A stretch of DNA of 64,000 nucleotides from Pasteurellaceae bacterium (lineage in GTDB: Bacteria > Pseudomonadota > Gammaproteobacteria > Enterobacterales > Pasteurellaceae), in the NCBI GenBank assembly GCA_030528525.1, contig JAUMYT010000011.1, positions 1-64,000 on the forward strand, read 5' to 3'. This document shows positions 33,738 to 43,545 of this stretch, in pieces (positions within the stretch are counted from its first letter, which is position 1; each line of letters starts with the position of its first letter). Under the pieces are notes generated by a model. The model ran no database searches and was not told the DNA's origin. It was given only the letters and a program-made list of their open reading frames with translations. Made by a program: the position numbers and the translations under genes.

Positions 33738-33812
33738 CAAAATCCTAAAGGATTTTGTTCTCTCCTACGGAGCCGTTGGCAAAGCCAACGTTCAAAATGC
33801 TAAAGCATTTTG
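33738..33812. repeat. Three tandem perfect hairpins
   Basis: CAAAATCC-TAAA-GGATTTTG (33738-33757), CGTTGGC-AAA-GCCAACG (33774-33790) and CAAAATGC-TAAA-GCATTTTG (33793-33812). The outer two differ by one base pair in the arms, so the symmetry is conserved. They fill the only sizeable gap inside the tail operon. Confidence 0.8.
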
Positions 33813-33822
33813 TGACTGCTTG

Positions 33823-34623
33823 TTAGAACACGCGCGAGCCGTCATAGGGGCTTTTATTCGGCATATGCGGGATGCCACCGAAGTTCAGCACATTTTGGAA
33901 TTTCTCCGCACAGGTCTGCACCCGCCCATCACAGCCAGGGTATGCCGTGACTTTCATCCCGACCTCAATCCCTTTCGTGCCACCCATTAAAGTCAGTTGA
34001 TTGCCCGCTTGGGTAGTGATGGCACGGGTCTCAATCACACCTTCGTGGTCGCGCCATTCCACCAACCCTGCTCTAAACCAGTTTGACGGCAAATCGCTAG
34101 GGAGTGTCACGGTAATGGACACGCCATTTTTTGCCTCAATCGTCGCCCCCACCGCAAAGTGCTGTTGCTCTACGCCACAACCATAGCTATAGAGGGTATA
34201 AGGACAGTTTCGCCCCCAACACAAACGCAAGCCTGCACTGCTCATCGTGGCAGATAAGCTCGCGGTAATGATTTCAGCTTTTTCGATAGCGGGGCGTTTC
34301 ACTTCCACCACTGTGCCAACCCACACCACTCACATTTCATGATCACCCCAGTGAGTGCGGTAGATTTTCACTTCCACGCTTTGACTCGGCGGTGTGCCGC
34401 GATAGAGCTTGGCTATTGGATGATTGCTTGCCACGGTAATCGTGGCGTTTTCGCCGTTGGATTTGCCCGAATCACTAATAGTGGTCGCTTGCCAAGACTG
34501 ATTGTTAATCGTTAAATCCTGATCGGCATCACAAAACCGATACATTCTGCCACCGCGGGTAAATTCATACAGATTGATAGGTTGCCCATCAGCAATGGAA
34601 TTGATTTTCTCTAAAAAGCTCAT
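33823..34623 (-). pseudogene. BR0599/DUF2163-like tail protein with an in-frame TGA
   Basis: Two frames lie in the same register: 34623 to 34330 (MSFLEKINSIADGQPINLYE) and on to 33823 (VWVGTVVEVKRPAIEKAEII ... YPGCDGRVQTCAEKFQNVLN). A single TGA at 34330-34332, within HEM-stop-VVWVG, divides them. Together they give 266 residues, the usual size of the phage BR0599 family, whose C-terminus carries the conserved YPGCD...C...NFGG pattern seen here. The downstream half has no good ribosome-binding site. Confidence 0.7.
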
Positions 34624-36341
34624 TCATTTGCTCCTTGTTCTAATTCTTCACGCACCGCACGGAAATTCACCATCACGGTTGCAATACCATCGGCATCGGT
34701 TTTATGCTGCCAACTGATGGTGTCACTCTCTAAGCGAGAGAGTGTCATAAACGACATTTTGGCAATCTCTTGTTGTTTGATTTCAATGCTATCGCCTTCA
34801 AAGGCAAGGCGTTCCGTGCGGTCATCAACTACATTTGAAGTAATAATGCGACGATAAATAACATCGCCATTACAAAGCTCAATACGCACATCAGTTCGCC
34901 CCATTTCACGACGTAAGGTTGCGGAATAACCACAGTGGCGTACATCTAAAATTGTGCCCATTAAATCACTGACTGCCGTAAAATCCGTGGAAGATGTCGC
35001 AACCCAAATCGGTTTTTGCCGTCCTCGCAAGTAGTAAAAGAGCTGACGTAATTGGCGTTGGACATCACGGTGACTTAACACAAAATGATGACTCACCACT
35101 TGAAAGGCTTTTTGTGCGGTATCCAGCCGATAGCGTTTCCCCGTTTGATTATCTAGCTCTGCGATCAGACGTTGATATTCACTGGTAACATCTTCCGACC
35201 ATTCCGAAGTTGGCTCTAATACAAGGAAGCCACGGTATGTTGGCAAGTGACTGATGTCATTTGAGAAGCCATTATGTTCCACCACGGCGAAGCGAACTTG
35301 TGCTGTTGCCAAACTGTCGTTCACGCGTCGAATTGCTGGGGGATCGGTTAACATTGCTGAACGAATCGGATAAATACGCGTACCTATTGGATAGGCACGC
35401 TGTAATGCCCGTTTTAAGCGTAATCGACCAGATTCAACCGTCGTGATTTCAACCATTTCTTGTTGCCCATTCGGGTGAAGCAATATGGCTTGCCCTTTAT
35501 CTATAAAATCTCGTCCAATGGTATCTAAAATTAGACTGGTGGCACTAATACGTGCCTCAGCCAATAAATCACTTCTGTCGGTAAACACCGGCATTGACCA
35601 CACCCGTGAGCCGTAGGCATACATCACGTTTTCAAAAAACTGTCGAGCGACCCCGACTAAGACGGCTTCAAATTCAAAGGTGCGACGTGGGCTTAATCGA
35701 CGAGCAACGCGTTGCTCAGCACCACTATAAGAGGTATGTACCGCCGTTAAAAATTCGAGTGTTTCGGTTACCCCTTTTTCCCAGTTTGGTCCGATTTCTA
35801 CACTATCTTCGCCTGAGGCAAACGGCCAATTAGTAGAGCGAGAGCCTAGCAAACGAAAGATAACAGGAGGTGAAGGTGTTACCGTCCACGTCACATCGGT
35901 GTGGATCAGCGGTGGGCCTTGCATACTGACATTTAACACCCAACGGGTGAGGGCTAACGGCAGCACTTTTTTCGGTAAAATAGGGCCTGTTAGCGTCACA
36001 CCTTCGTCATTCGCAAGTTGTTTACCGAGGATTTGCACGGGCTTGCGATTCGCATTCCACACATAAACCACGACGGTTTGATCGGTTGAAATCGAGCCCA
36101 AATCCACATAACGCGGCATAACAATGACTTGACGATATAAATCATCATAAAAATTGGGTATCACTGAGCCTCTCGCCCCTTGGCGTAAGTCTTGGCGATG
36201 GTATCCCGTGACTTTTGATGACCACTCACGAGCAGAGAAAGTTAATCGTGTGTGAGTGGCTCTAAAGGTGGTTAACGGGGTCGGATAAGTGTGATGCCAT
36301 CTTTGCAAATGCGGAACAATATAACCTTTAGGAGTTGTCAT
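34620..36341 (-). CDS. Minor tail protein of transposable siphophages
   Basis: This 573-residue beta-rich protein begins MTTPKGYIVPHLQRWHHTYP and has repeated short domains, including IYPIRSAMLTDPPAIRRVND. It lies between the two MAYQTG-type tail genes and the BR0599-like gene, in the order known from B3- and D3112-like phages. It overlaps the next gene by four bases. It is complete. The exact place in the tail tip is unknown. Confidence 0.68.
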   Translation of the reverse strand: MTTPKGYIVPHLQRWHHTYPTPLTTFRATHTRLTFSAREWSSKVTGYHRQDLRQGARGSVIPNFYDDLYRQVIVMPRYVDLGSISTDQTVVVYVWNANRKPVQILGKQLANDEGVTLTGPILPKKVLPLALTRWVLNVSMQGPPLIHTDVTWTVTPSPPVIFRLLGSRSTNWPFASGEDSVEIGPNWEKGVTETLEFLTAVHTSYSGAEQRVARRLSPRRTFEFEAVLVGVARQFFENVMYAYGSRVWSMPVFTDRSDLLAEARISATSLILDTIGRDFIDKGQAILLHPNGQQEMVEITTVESGRLRLKRALQRAYPIGTRIYPIRSAMLTDPPAIRRVNDSLATAQVRFAVVEHNGFSNDISHLPTYRGFLVLEPTSEWSEDVTSEYQRLIAELDNQTGKRYRLDTAQKAFQVVSHHFVLSHRDVQRQLRQLFYYLRGRQKPIWVATSSTDFTAVSDLMGTILDVRHCGYSATLRREMGRTDVRIELCNGDVIYRRIITSNVVDDRTERLAFEGDSIEIKQQEIAKMSFMTLSRLESDTISWQHKTDADGIATVMVNFRAVREELEQGANE

Positions 36342-36344
36342 TGA

Positions 36345-37313
36345 TTACTCCACTATCCGATAACACACGCCCTGAATGCCAGAATTATTTTTGCCTTCTT
36401 CAATGCGGGTTTGATTACGAATATCAAACTGAGCAGATGGGATCACCATCCATCTCTCTCCATTCACTTCAATGACTTGCCGTGGAATTAACAACGACAT
36501 ATCACATTCATAGCGATCTTCCAAAATGCCTAATCGTCTAAAAATGCCATCACCACAATGGGCAATAAGCGTATGTGGTTGAGGAATAATTGACTGTCCA
36601 AACTTGGAAGCACTATGTCTCAATAAAACCTGATCAGGGTGTGCAGTGTTGATATCGTTATAAAATAGTCCTCGACCAAGGGTGAGTACAAATTTACCTG
36701 TCGCATTTCTATCTTGAGAGTAACTACTGACCCCATAAGCACCAAAGTAAAAAGGCGTTTGGTTTACAGTTCCAATATCATCGGCTCGCACAACTGGACC
36801 ATAGCTGTCATAGCCTGTAGAAAATCCAAAAACGTGATTACCATTTTGAGAAGGCTCGTCATACCCAGAGGAAATACACGTACCGTAGGCATATTCTCCG
36901 CCCGTAAAGGTCATTGATTTTTGCAGCTCACCCACGCCAAAATGGCGAAATTTACCCGCCTCAATCTCGACCACTACATGTAAGTAACGTGCAGTGCCAA
37001 AAAAATCATAAGAAACGTAGTTGCCTTTATCTAAATGCGTTGTGGCGGTTTTAATAGTTTTATAGGCATTTTCCCTTAAAGCAGAACTACCAGGCTGATT
37101 AAACGCATCTCGTTGGGTGTCAAACCCCGTACAACATAAGGTAAAGAGCATTCTGTCTTTATACTCCAGCGCCCAATATTTACGTGCAGGCGAAGTGAGA
37201 AAGAGCCGACTTTCAGTCTTTTGTACCGAGTGCCACCCGAGCTCGCTTGCGAACGTATTGAGTTTATTGAATAGATCAGAGATGTTCTGTGCTGTACCTG
37301 TTTGATATGCCAT
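36345..37313 (-). CDS. Tail protein, MAYQTG paralogue 1
   Basis: The 322-residue protein starts MAYQTGTAQNISDLFNKLNT, nearly the same opening as the neighbour at 37,323-38,324. The following beta-rich body (GEYAYGTCISSGYDEPSQNG) is divergent. It contains many Tyr and Gly. The pair probably arose by duplication. Proteins with this opening occur in tails of transposable siphophages, directly after the tape measure. Confidence 0.65.
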   Translation of the reverse strand: MAYQTGTAQNISDLFNKLNTFASELGWHSVQKTESRLFLTSPARKYWALEYKDRMLFTLCCTGFDTQRDAFNQPGSSALRENAYKTIKTATTHLDKGNYVSYDFFGTARYLHVVVEIEAGKFRHFGVGELQKSMTFTGGEYAYGTCISSGYDEPSQNGNHVFGFSTGYDSYGPVVRADDIGTVNQTPFYFGAYGVSSYSQDRNATGKFVLTLGRGLFYNDINTAHPDQVLLRHSASKFGQSIIPQPHTLIAHCGDGIFRRLGILEDRYECDMSLLIPRQVIEVNGERWMVIPSAQFDIRNQTRIEEGKNNSGIQGVCYRIVE

Positions 37314-37322
37314 GTTGCCCCC

Positions 37323-38324
37323 CTAAATTAACACCACAAAAAAATCACTGGTACCACTACGGTGACCGCCACTAAACACGATGCCACGTTGCCCATCAGT
37401 GAGTGTGATCTGGTCACCTGCGGCACGTTGAATACCACTAATGTGATATACACCATCCATTGCTCCCCAACGGTTTTTACCTTGACTGGATCTTCTCGTT
37501 GATAAGAATTCAACAGGTAGTAAAGGATAATAACCATCTAAGGAAGGACCTTGTGTATCGAGTAAAAACTTGTGATAGCCAGAGCTATAAAACTGATAGT
37601 TACACAAAGGGTAAAGCCATTGATAGTTTGAGTCATTGGTATTATTAACATAACTACTGCCATAAAAATCACGCCAACTTTGGTCTGGGGTAAACAACCA
37701 GCAATTTGCACAACGCGGATCGACAATAGAAGAGGTTTCCCTTGTTGTATTGGAATAACGAACCAATACCGTTTTGTACGAAAAGCTCGAACTTTCTCGA
37801 TAATAAACTGGTGCACTGCCTGCAATGCACAATGGATAAGGGTATTCTGTCGGTGGCACGGTCGGCAAAATAAAGCCAAAATACGCACTCGAGCAGACAT
37901 TGGAAATCCGCGTAATCACCTTGCAGCACCTACCGTCTGCAATAAAGTGATATTCAATTGGACGGGCATCGGCAAATAAGGCGACACCAGGACAACGGTT
38001 GATAATGCCGTCTAGCATTTGCTCGCCTTGAACTAGCTCAGGGTTGAAATAAGTACCGCCGTAGAAATTGAGGTTGTAAGTGTCTTGTGCGATGCTGTTT
38101 ACGGTTTCACACCCCACATAGATATGTTGCTCCGTACCAGTACCAGTGGATTTCCACATAATTTTACGCCGCTCAACTTCTGTGAGTGTTGCGGGAAAGG
38201 TTTGGTCGTAAAGTACCGTCCACGCTTGCCCGTTTTCGACTAAAACGGGATCTTTGGTTAAAAATTTATTGAGTTTGTCGAGCAAATCTCGCTCATTTTG
38301 TGCAATGCCCGTTTGATATGCCAT
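37323..38324 (-). CDS. Tail protein, MAYQTG paralogue 2
   Basis: The 333-residue protein opens MAYQTGIAQNERDLLDKLNK and includes WTVLYDQTFPATLTEVERRK, followed by a cysteine-rich Tyr/Gly body. It starts two bases after the tape measure gene ends. The N-terminal 25 residues match those of paralogue 1, suggesting that this segment anchors both proteins to the same partner at the tail tip. Confidence 0.65.
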   Translation of the reverse strand: MAYQTGIAQNERDLLDKLNKFLTKDPVLVENGQAWTVLYDQTFPATLTEVERRKIMWKSTGTGTEQHIYVGCETVNSIAQDTYNLNFYGGTYFNPELVQGEQMLDGIINRCPGVALFADARPIEYHFIADGRCCKVITRISNVCSSAYFGFILPTVPPTEYPYPLCIAGSAPVYYRESSSFSYKTVLVRYSNTTRETSSIVDPRCANCWLFTPDQSWRDFYGSSYVNNTNDSNYQWLYPLCNYQFYSSGYHKFLLDTQGPSLDGYYPLLPVEFLSTRRSSQGKNRWGAMDGVYHISGIQRAAGDQITLTDGQRGIVFSGGHRSGTSDFFVVLI

Positions 38325-38325
38325 A

Positions 38326-41300
38326 TTAGTTAATCCCTAAATCTTGTTGTAAAGTCTGTTTGTTGGCCCGAATGACGGTGAGCAGTGCTCGGGTGCCCTC
38401 GGTGCTATTGATGCCCGCTGAAAAGACTTCGGCGCTGTCGAGTACCAAGGTTTGTTGTACATTGACGGGAGAGGCGACCACTTGCTGTTGCTTATCATCC
38501 ATCGCACTATCACTTAATCCTGGCTCTCGATAAGACGGCATCGCCGGATGTGATACCAATCCTCCTTGATTAAAGTGGCGGAGTGTGCCGCGGTTAATGG
38601 CGTGCATAAAGCTGACACCATAACGACGCACCATTGCCGCATTGACTACAAACTCTCCATCAGATAATCGAGCAGGAATGGAATCTGATGTGGAAGTACC
38701 TGGGCCACGAATATAACCGCCTGTTGCCGCGGCAACCGTACCACCAGCAGCACTCGCTGCTGCACTGAACCAACCTCCAACCGCACTTGTCGCTTGCATT
38801 GCCAATTGTTGGGCGGCAATTTGTGCCATACTGTTGATAATGGTCAGCGCGAGGTTTTTAACGGCATCTTTTAAGGTCATCGTGCCTTGCGCTAAGCCCA
38901 TCAGAGAGGATAGGATACCTTGGGTTAAACCGTCTTTAAATGCCTTTTCAAGTTCGTTTCCAACCGCTTTCAACTCTGCAATCTTCAGTTTCATTTGCTC
39001 AAGCATCACACTTGCCGCTTGCCCTTGTGTACCTGGCATTTGTGCCAGTTTTTGCAATAGCGGTAACTGTTTTTCAATTTCAGTGACCGTTTGAGCGTAG
39101 ATGTCTTTTAGGCGTTGTTGCCCCTCAAAATGGGTAATCAAGCCTGTGGAAACTTGTGCCTGAATCTGTTGCTCTTGGGCAGACTGACGCTGAAAGGCTT
39201 GGCCAATCAGCGACTGCACCCCGTCAAGCTGGATTTTGGCTTCTTCAAGTGGCAACATTTTTTTGATCAGACTGATGCCTTCCACATTGTTTGCCTTTTG
39301 CATCATCTCCAGTAACTGGTGATAGCGATTTTGCACATCAAGCAAGTCCGCTTTGGTCTCCTGCCCAATCAGGCGGAGATACTGTACATTTAAGTCTTGA
39401 GTTTTATTTGCTGCTTCTTCCGCGAGGCGTTTGGCTTCGTTTGCATCTTTTTTAGCCTGGCTAGCGGCATTTCGGGTGGCTTTCGCATTGGCTTGTTTGG
39501 TTTTTTCATTTGCATCAATCGTGCGATAAAGCTCCTCGGCTTCCCCCCTTTGTTCTTCGGTGAGCTTTTGATTGTTTTTAACGTTATCCAGATTACGCTC
39601 AAGGGATGTCATACTTGACTGTCTCGCCTGTTTGCGTAAATTTTCTAAAAAGTCACCAGCTTCTTTACTGTCTTTTGCCTGTGTGATTTTTTCTTGCAGA
39701 TTTAAGAAGTTTTTTAATTCATCGGTCAGAAACTGGAACGATTGAACCGAGTTCCCCGCTTTCTTAGCGGCTTCCTCAATTCGTTTTTTCAATGTTTCCA
39801 TTTGTTGTGCCGCACTTTGAGTGGCATTCACAAACTCTTTTTCCAATTGTTTTCCTAACCGTTCGACTTCCGATTTCATTTCAGCGAGTTCAGATTCCGC
39901 TTCTTTGATAGGTGGCAAAAGCAAACTGATGGCATCTGCGTGTTGTGGGTCACCAATTTCTTTCAGTTTTTCTGCTAGCGGTCCACCTGCGGCAACCGCG
40001 GCTTCAAAGGCACGAGCCACTTGTTCTTTCACGGTGTTGGATAATTCTTGATTGGCAGCATCTAAATCCTTCACCTTGGGTTCAAGTTCAGCGATTTTTC
40101 GCGTGACGTCATCTAATTCATCGCTATAAAACGAGCCAAATCCAATCGTATCTTGACTATTTAGTGCTAATAATTCATTACGGCGAGCAATCAACGCTTC
40201 AAGTTTTTGTTTAGCTTCATCTAAGTTAGCCGTGTTGATTTTGGTTTGTTCAAGACGATCAGAAAAACCACCCAATGCACCTAGTCGAGTTCGGGCTTCG
40301 ATTAATGCTTCTGTTTTAGCAATATTGGCTTCAATCGTGGTTTGGGTTTGGGCAAATTGCCGTTCAGCTTCTTCCTCTTTGTTTTTGAGATAGAGATATG
40401 CCGTCCCCAACCCCAATACCGCGGTAATCACTAAACCTGTCCAGCCACCAGCTAAAGCAAAGAGTGAGAGGGCGGTAGCTTTGGTTTTGGCAACACCTAA
40501 TGCGGTATAAGCCTGTGTTGCGCGTGCGACTGAAACGGTTTCACCGTCCACCGCACGCATCATGGCAATGGTGAGCTGTGCAGCCCGTACTTGGGCTGCC
40601 ATTTTTGTATTTAGTGCCACTGTATTTGCTCGAATAGCTGCGGTATTTGCCCCCATTGAACCTGCCCCTGTCACGATGGTAGCAAGAAAACGGGAGGCGT
40701 ATATCGCCCCCGCAATCGAGGCGAGTGAAATTAAAAGATTGAGATGCTGAGCAATGCCTGAAATAGCTTCGGAAATCGCTACGGAAATAGGCAAGGTTTT
40801 ATCAGTATTGCCAAGAAAATTAAGCCAGCTATTTGAGAGTTCGTTAATCGCTCGCCCAATGGTGAGTGGCATACCTTCATATTGTTTTTCAATGGCCTCG
40901 GCATTTTCCTTAATTGCCGTCATAATGACATCCGTGGTGAGTAAGCCTTCTTCTGCCATTTTGCGGAGTTCGCCACGGGTTTTACCTAGGGATTTTTGCA
41001 ATACCTCAAGGATGATTGGTGCTTGCTCAGCGACCGAGTTAAATTCTTCTCCACGCAATGCACCTGCAGCCATCCCTTGCGAAAGCTGAATAATGGCAGC
41101 TCTCGCTTCTTCTACACCAGCACCAGACACCACCATCGCTTGCGAAATGGTTTTAGTAAATTGCAATACTTCAGCACTGTTTGCACTGTCCCCAAGGCTG
41201 CGATAAACCCGTGTATAAAGTTCAGCGGTCGCCGCAAACTGCGTCCCCGTTTGGTTTGCGACTTGCATTAAACCTTCAAAGGTGCCTTGTGCTTCTTGAT

Positions 41301-41697
41301 TACTACGAGAAATCAACCGAATACGTGATTCATAATTTTTAAATTCATCTAAGTTGTGCGTAATATTTGATACCGCTAAATTACTCAACGTTAGCCCAAC
41401 AACTTGTGCTTTGAGTGATTTAAGCTGTGTACTGATGGATTCCACGCCCGCACGTGTTTTACCAAGTTTAGCAGTGGTTTGTTGAGCTTCATCACCAAGT
41501 TTGTTCAACCCTTTCGCTGCGGCTTGAGCCTGTTGGCTGACTTTTTCCGTGGATTTTGCGGTTTTATCAAATGCACTTGACGCCCCTTTTGCCGTCTGAT
41601 TGACACCTTGCATCTCGGCTTTAAGTGCGTTAAGATTCTGTTGTGCGTTTTTTATGTCCGCTTCGATTTTTAGGGCAAGTTTCAAGTTATTTGACAT
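38326..41697 (-). CDS. Tape measure protein
   Basis: At 1,123 residues it is by far the longest late protein. The N-terminus is a long coiled coil (NLKLALKIEADIKNAQQNLN), followed by the tape-measure domain (about residues 115-300, SRIRLISRSNQEAQGTFEGL), hydrophobic segments near residues 320-345 and 410-435, a second coiled coil (to about 900), and a C-terminal TGGYIRGPGTSTSDSIPARL segment. The length suggests a tail of roughly 170 nm by the usual 0.15 nm per residue. No lesion is visible. Confidence 0.9.
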   Translation of the reverse strand: MSNNLKLALKIEADIKNAQQNLNALKAEMQGVNQTAKGASSAFDKTAKSTEKVSQQAQAAAKGLNKLGDEAQQTTAKLGKTRAGVESISTQLKSLKAQVVGLTLSNLAVSNITHNLDEFKNYESRIRLISRSNQEAQGTFEGLMQVANQTGTQFAATAELYTRVYRSLGDSANSAEVLQFTKTISQAMVVSGAGVEEARAAIIQLSQGMAAGALRGEEFNSVAEQAPIILEVLQKSLGKTRGELRKMAEEGLLTTDVIMTAIKENAEAIEKQYEGMPLTIGRAINELSNSWLNFLGNTDKTLPISVAISEAISGIAQHLNLLISLASIAGAIYASRFLATIVTGAGSMGANTAAIRANTVALNTKMAAQVRAAQLTIAMMRAVDGETVSVARATQAYTALGVAKTKATALSLFALAGGWTGLVITAVLGLGTAYLYLKNKEEEAERQFAQTQTTIEANIAKTEALIEARTRLGALGGFSDRLEQTKINTANLDEAKQKLEALIARRNELLALNSQDTIGFGSFYSDELDDVTRKIAELEPKVKDLDAANQELSNTVKEQVARAFEAAVAAGGPLAEKLKEIGDPQHADAISLLLPPIKEAESELAEMKSEVERLGKQLEKEFVNATQSAAQQMETLKKRIEEAAKKAGNSVQSFQFLTDELKNFLNLQEKITQAKDSKEAGDFLENLRKQARQSSMTSLERNLDNVKNNQKLTEEQRGEAEELYRTIDANEKTKQANAKATRNAASQAKKDANEAKRLAEEAANKTQDLNVQYLRLIGQETKADLLDVQNRYHQLLEMMQKANNVEGISLIKKMLPLEEAKIQLDGVQSLIGQAFQRQSAQEQQIQAQVSTGLITHFEGQQRLKDIYAQTVTEIEKQLPLLQKLAQMPGTQGQAASVMLEQMKLKIAELKAVGNELEKAFKDGLTQGILSSLMGLAQGTMTLKDAVKNLALTIINSMAQIAAQQLAMQATSAVGGWFSAAASAAGGTVAAATGGYIRGPGTSTSDSIPARLSDGEFVVNAAMVRRYGVSFMHAINRGTLRHFNQGGLVSHPAMPSYREPGLSDSAMDDKQQQVVASPVNVQQTLVLDSAEVFSAGINSTEGTRALLTVIRANKQTLQQDLGIN

Positions 41698-41708
41698 AGG
41701 AATACATT

Positions 41709-41882
41709 ATGTTGAAAGTAAAAATCGTGTTGGCTGTTTCATTTTGTGCTTTCATTTTGAGCGCATTGCCTCTCTTCCGCTTTTTATTAGCGCCGAGCTT
41801 ATTCGGATTTTTCCTGTGCTTTGTCGCGACAGGGTTCAATCTTGCATTTGGCAACCCATTTAAAGTGGAAGAAGAAAAATAA
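41709..41882 (+). CDS. Small two-span membrane protein on the plus strand
   Basis: A 57-residue frame (MLKVKIVLAVSFCAFILSAL) has two hydrophobic helices and a charged end (PFKVEEEK). It lies divergently to the tape measure gene and opposite to the late operon. It could be a lysogenic-conversion peptide. Its reality rests on composition and a plausible ATG only. Confidence 0.42.
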   Translation: MLKVKIVLAVSFCAFILSALPLFRFLLAPSLFGFFLCFVATGFNLAFGNPFKVEEEK

Positions 41883-41900
41883 AAGCGTGAAACGAGACCG

Positions 41901-42203
41901 CTAACAAGCGGTCAGTTCCTTTAGATAATTTGCAATTTCTTTCCCACCGTTCACCCCATAACTCACATCAATCGTTCTTCCCGCCCGATGTCGTCGCTCT
42001 GCTTTAATACATTCCGCATAAAAGAGGTTTAACTGCCGAGCGGTATAGTGTTTGATATTGTCAAAGGTATGCCCGTGGCTAATTACGGTTTGGAGGATTT
42101 CGCCAAATCCTAGCGTGCTTGCTGATGCGCGTTTTTGATGATCTTCTCTTGCAATGGAAGCACCACGTGCTTCACGAAAAAATCGGAATTGACCACCCAC
42201 CAC
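41901..42203 (-). CDS. T-like extension of the tail assembly chaperone, reached by -1 frameshift
   Basis: This frame overlaps the 3' end of the G-like gene. Its useful part begins around RASASTLGFGEILQTVISHG and runs to 41901 (YLKELTAC). There is no convincing start codon for it alone. In lambda-like tails, G and G-T are made by ribosomal frameshifting just before the tape measure gene, and the spacing here is the same. CAAAAAC at 42131-42137 is the best slip site, but it is not the canonical type. Confidence 0.55.
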   Translation of the reverse strand: MVGGQFRFFREARGASIAREDHQKRASASTLGFGEILQTVISHGHTFDNIKHYTARQLNLFYAECIKAERRHRAGRTIDVSYGVNGGKEIANYLKELTAC

Positions 42204-42538
42204 GCAGCAGGCAAAGCATCCGCTTCTTCACCTTTTAGGTTTTCAATAAATGACACCGACTCATTGATAGATAACCCCACCAAGAAAAACACATCTTCAT
42301 AGTGTGAAGCGATGCAATCTTGGATGTGATCAAAGGTGAAATCACTGTTTTCGTTTAGCAATGCCCGCAACGCCTGCACAAACGGTTCAAAGCGTGCGCG
42401 ATGTTGCATTTGCTGGAGCAAGGTGTACTCGCACACTTCAATGGTTTTCCCACCGATTTCGAGCAGTTGATTTGGGAACAGCACTGCTAGTTCATCAACG
42501 GCAGATGGCTCTGCCTTGGTTGTTAATGTCTTATCCAT
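42110..42538 (-). CDS. G-like tail assembly chaperone
   Basis: A 142-residue acidic, helical protein (MDKTLTTKAEPSAVDELAVL) between the tail tube and tape measure genes, the invariant place of tail assembly chaperones. It coats the tape measure during tail assembly. The stop (TAG at 42110-42112) is overlapped by the T-like frame. Confidence 0.7.
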   Translation of the reverse strand: MDKTLTTKAEPSAVDELAVLFPNQLLEIGGKTIEVCEYTLLQQMQHRARFEPFVQALRALLNENSDFTFDHIQDCIASHYEDVFFLVGLSINESVSFIENLKGEEADALPAAWWVVNSDFFVKHVVLPLQEKIIKNAHQQAR

Positions 42539-42542
42539 ACCA

Positions 42543-43298
42543 TTACATCTCTGGATTGATGGTCACGACACGCCCGAAACGCCCTAAGGTGTTATCGCTG
42601 GCTTTGGTGTTGTCGGCTAAAATCGCCGCTTTCGCATCGAGTACTGCCAGCGAGTTTTCGGTATTGATCAACGCTAAAGCAGAGGCTGGCTCGAAATTCA
42701 CTTTATAAAGCTCCACGAGCTGATATTGGTTATTTTCTGCCAAGTTGACCCCTTCGTAGCGCAAGAATAGATCTTCCGCTTGCTCGGTTAGCATTGCGGT
42801 ATTGGTTACCTTGCCGTAGTTGTACGAAACGATTTGTTCAAAATCGCTTTGCGGTTTCAAGAAAGTGACAACCCCAAACACTTTATCGACTTCAAAATCG
42901 GTGTTTTCTTCTAAAGTATTGATGGTGACAGAACTCACATTTTGGTGTGCAAGCGGGATACGTTGCCCTGCGGTAATCGTGCGCGGCAGTTTTTCACCGC
43001 TGACAGAATTACCCCCAACTTCGGTGGTATTACCGCGCAATAACAACGCCAAGTTTTCGTGGGACATTTCGTGGAATTTAGCACTGACTTCACCTTCGGT
43101 GCCGATCACCAATTTACGCGCGGTAGTACGCTGCCCTGAATAGCTCTCTTTATGGGAGAGGCTTTCAACATTGAGTGTGGCAGCCAGCTCAGACACATCA
43201 CCCACCCAACGTAAATCAACGGGCTTGCCTTCGCTGTCGCGTTTGGCTAAATAGACTTTACCTTGCCCGTAATAATAGGTTTCTTTATTTTTGCTCAT
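42543..43298 (-). CDS. Major tail tube protein
   Basis: The 251-residue protein begins MSKNKETYYYGQGKVYLAKR and continues with DLRWVGDVSELAATLNVESL and SHKESYSGQRTTARKLV, the pattern of tail tube proteins of transposable siphophages, where a beta-barrel forms hexameric rings. It overlaps the previous gene by 14 bases. It is complete. Confidence 0.75.
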   Translation of the reverse strand: MSKNKETYYYGQGKVYLAKRDSEGKPVDLRWVGDVSELAATLNVESLSHKESYSGQRTTARKLVIGTEGEVSAKFHEMSHENLALLLRGNTTEVGGNSVSGEKLPRTITAGQRIPLAHQNVSSVTINTLEENTDFEVDKVFGVVTFLKPQSDFEQIVSYNYGKVTNTAMLTEQAEDLFLRYEGVNLAENNQYQLVELYKVNFEPASALALINTENSLAVLDAKAAILADNTKASDNTLGRFGRVVTINPEM

Positions 43299-43545
43299 CG
43301 GTTTTTTCTCCTTCTTCTAGTGTTTCGGATTCTGGGTTTTCGGATTCGGTGGCAGAATTTGGTTGTATTTTCTGCTCGTTGGGTTTCGGTGGTTTTGATG
43401 CTTTCACCACGGTGGTTTTCACCTCTTCACCAATGCCTTGTGCCACAATAAAGGTAGCATCGGCATCGCTGACCGTCAGTTCATCGCCCGCCGCGTGGCT
43501 TACGCCTGCGTGGATATGGCTTTTCAGTAGTTTTACGGTTTTCAT
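43285..43545 (-). CDS. Small phage protein upstream of the tail tube gene
   Basis: From the ATG at 43545 the protein has 86 residues (MKTVKLLKSHIHAGVSHAAG), a small beta domain with VSDADATFIVAQGIGEE, and an acidic disordered tail (ESENPESETLEEGEKTDEQK). This small domain is common in Mu-like phages next to the tail terminator gene. The exact role is unknown. Confidence 0.6.
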   Translation of the reverse strand: MKTVKLLKSHIHAGVSHAAGDELTVSDADATFIVAQGIGEEVKTTVVKASKPPKPNEQKIQPNSATESENPESETLEEGEKTDEQK

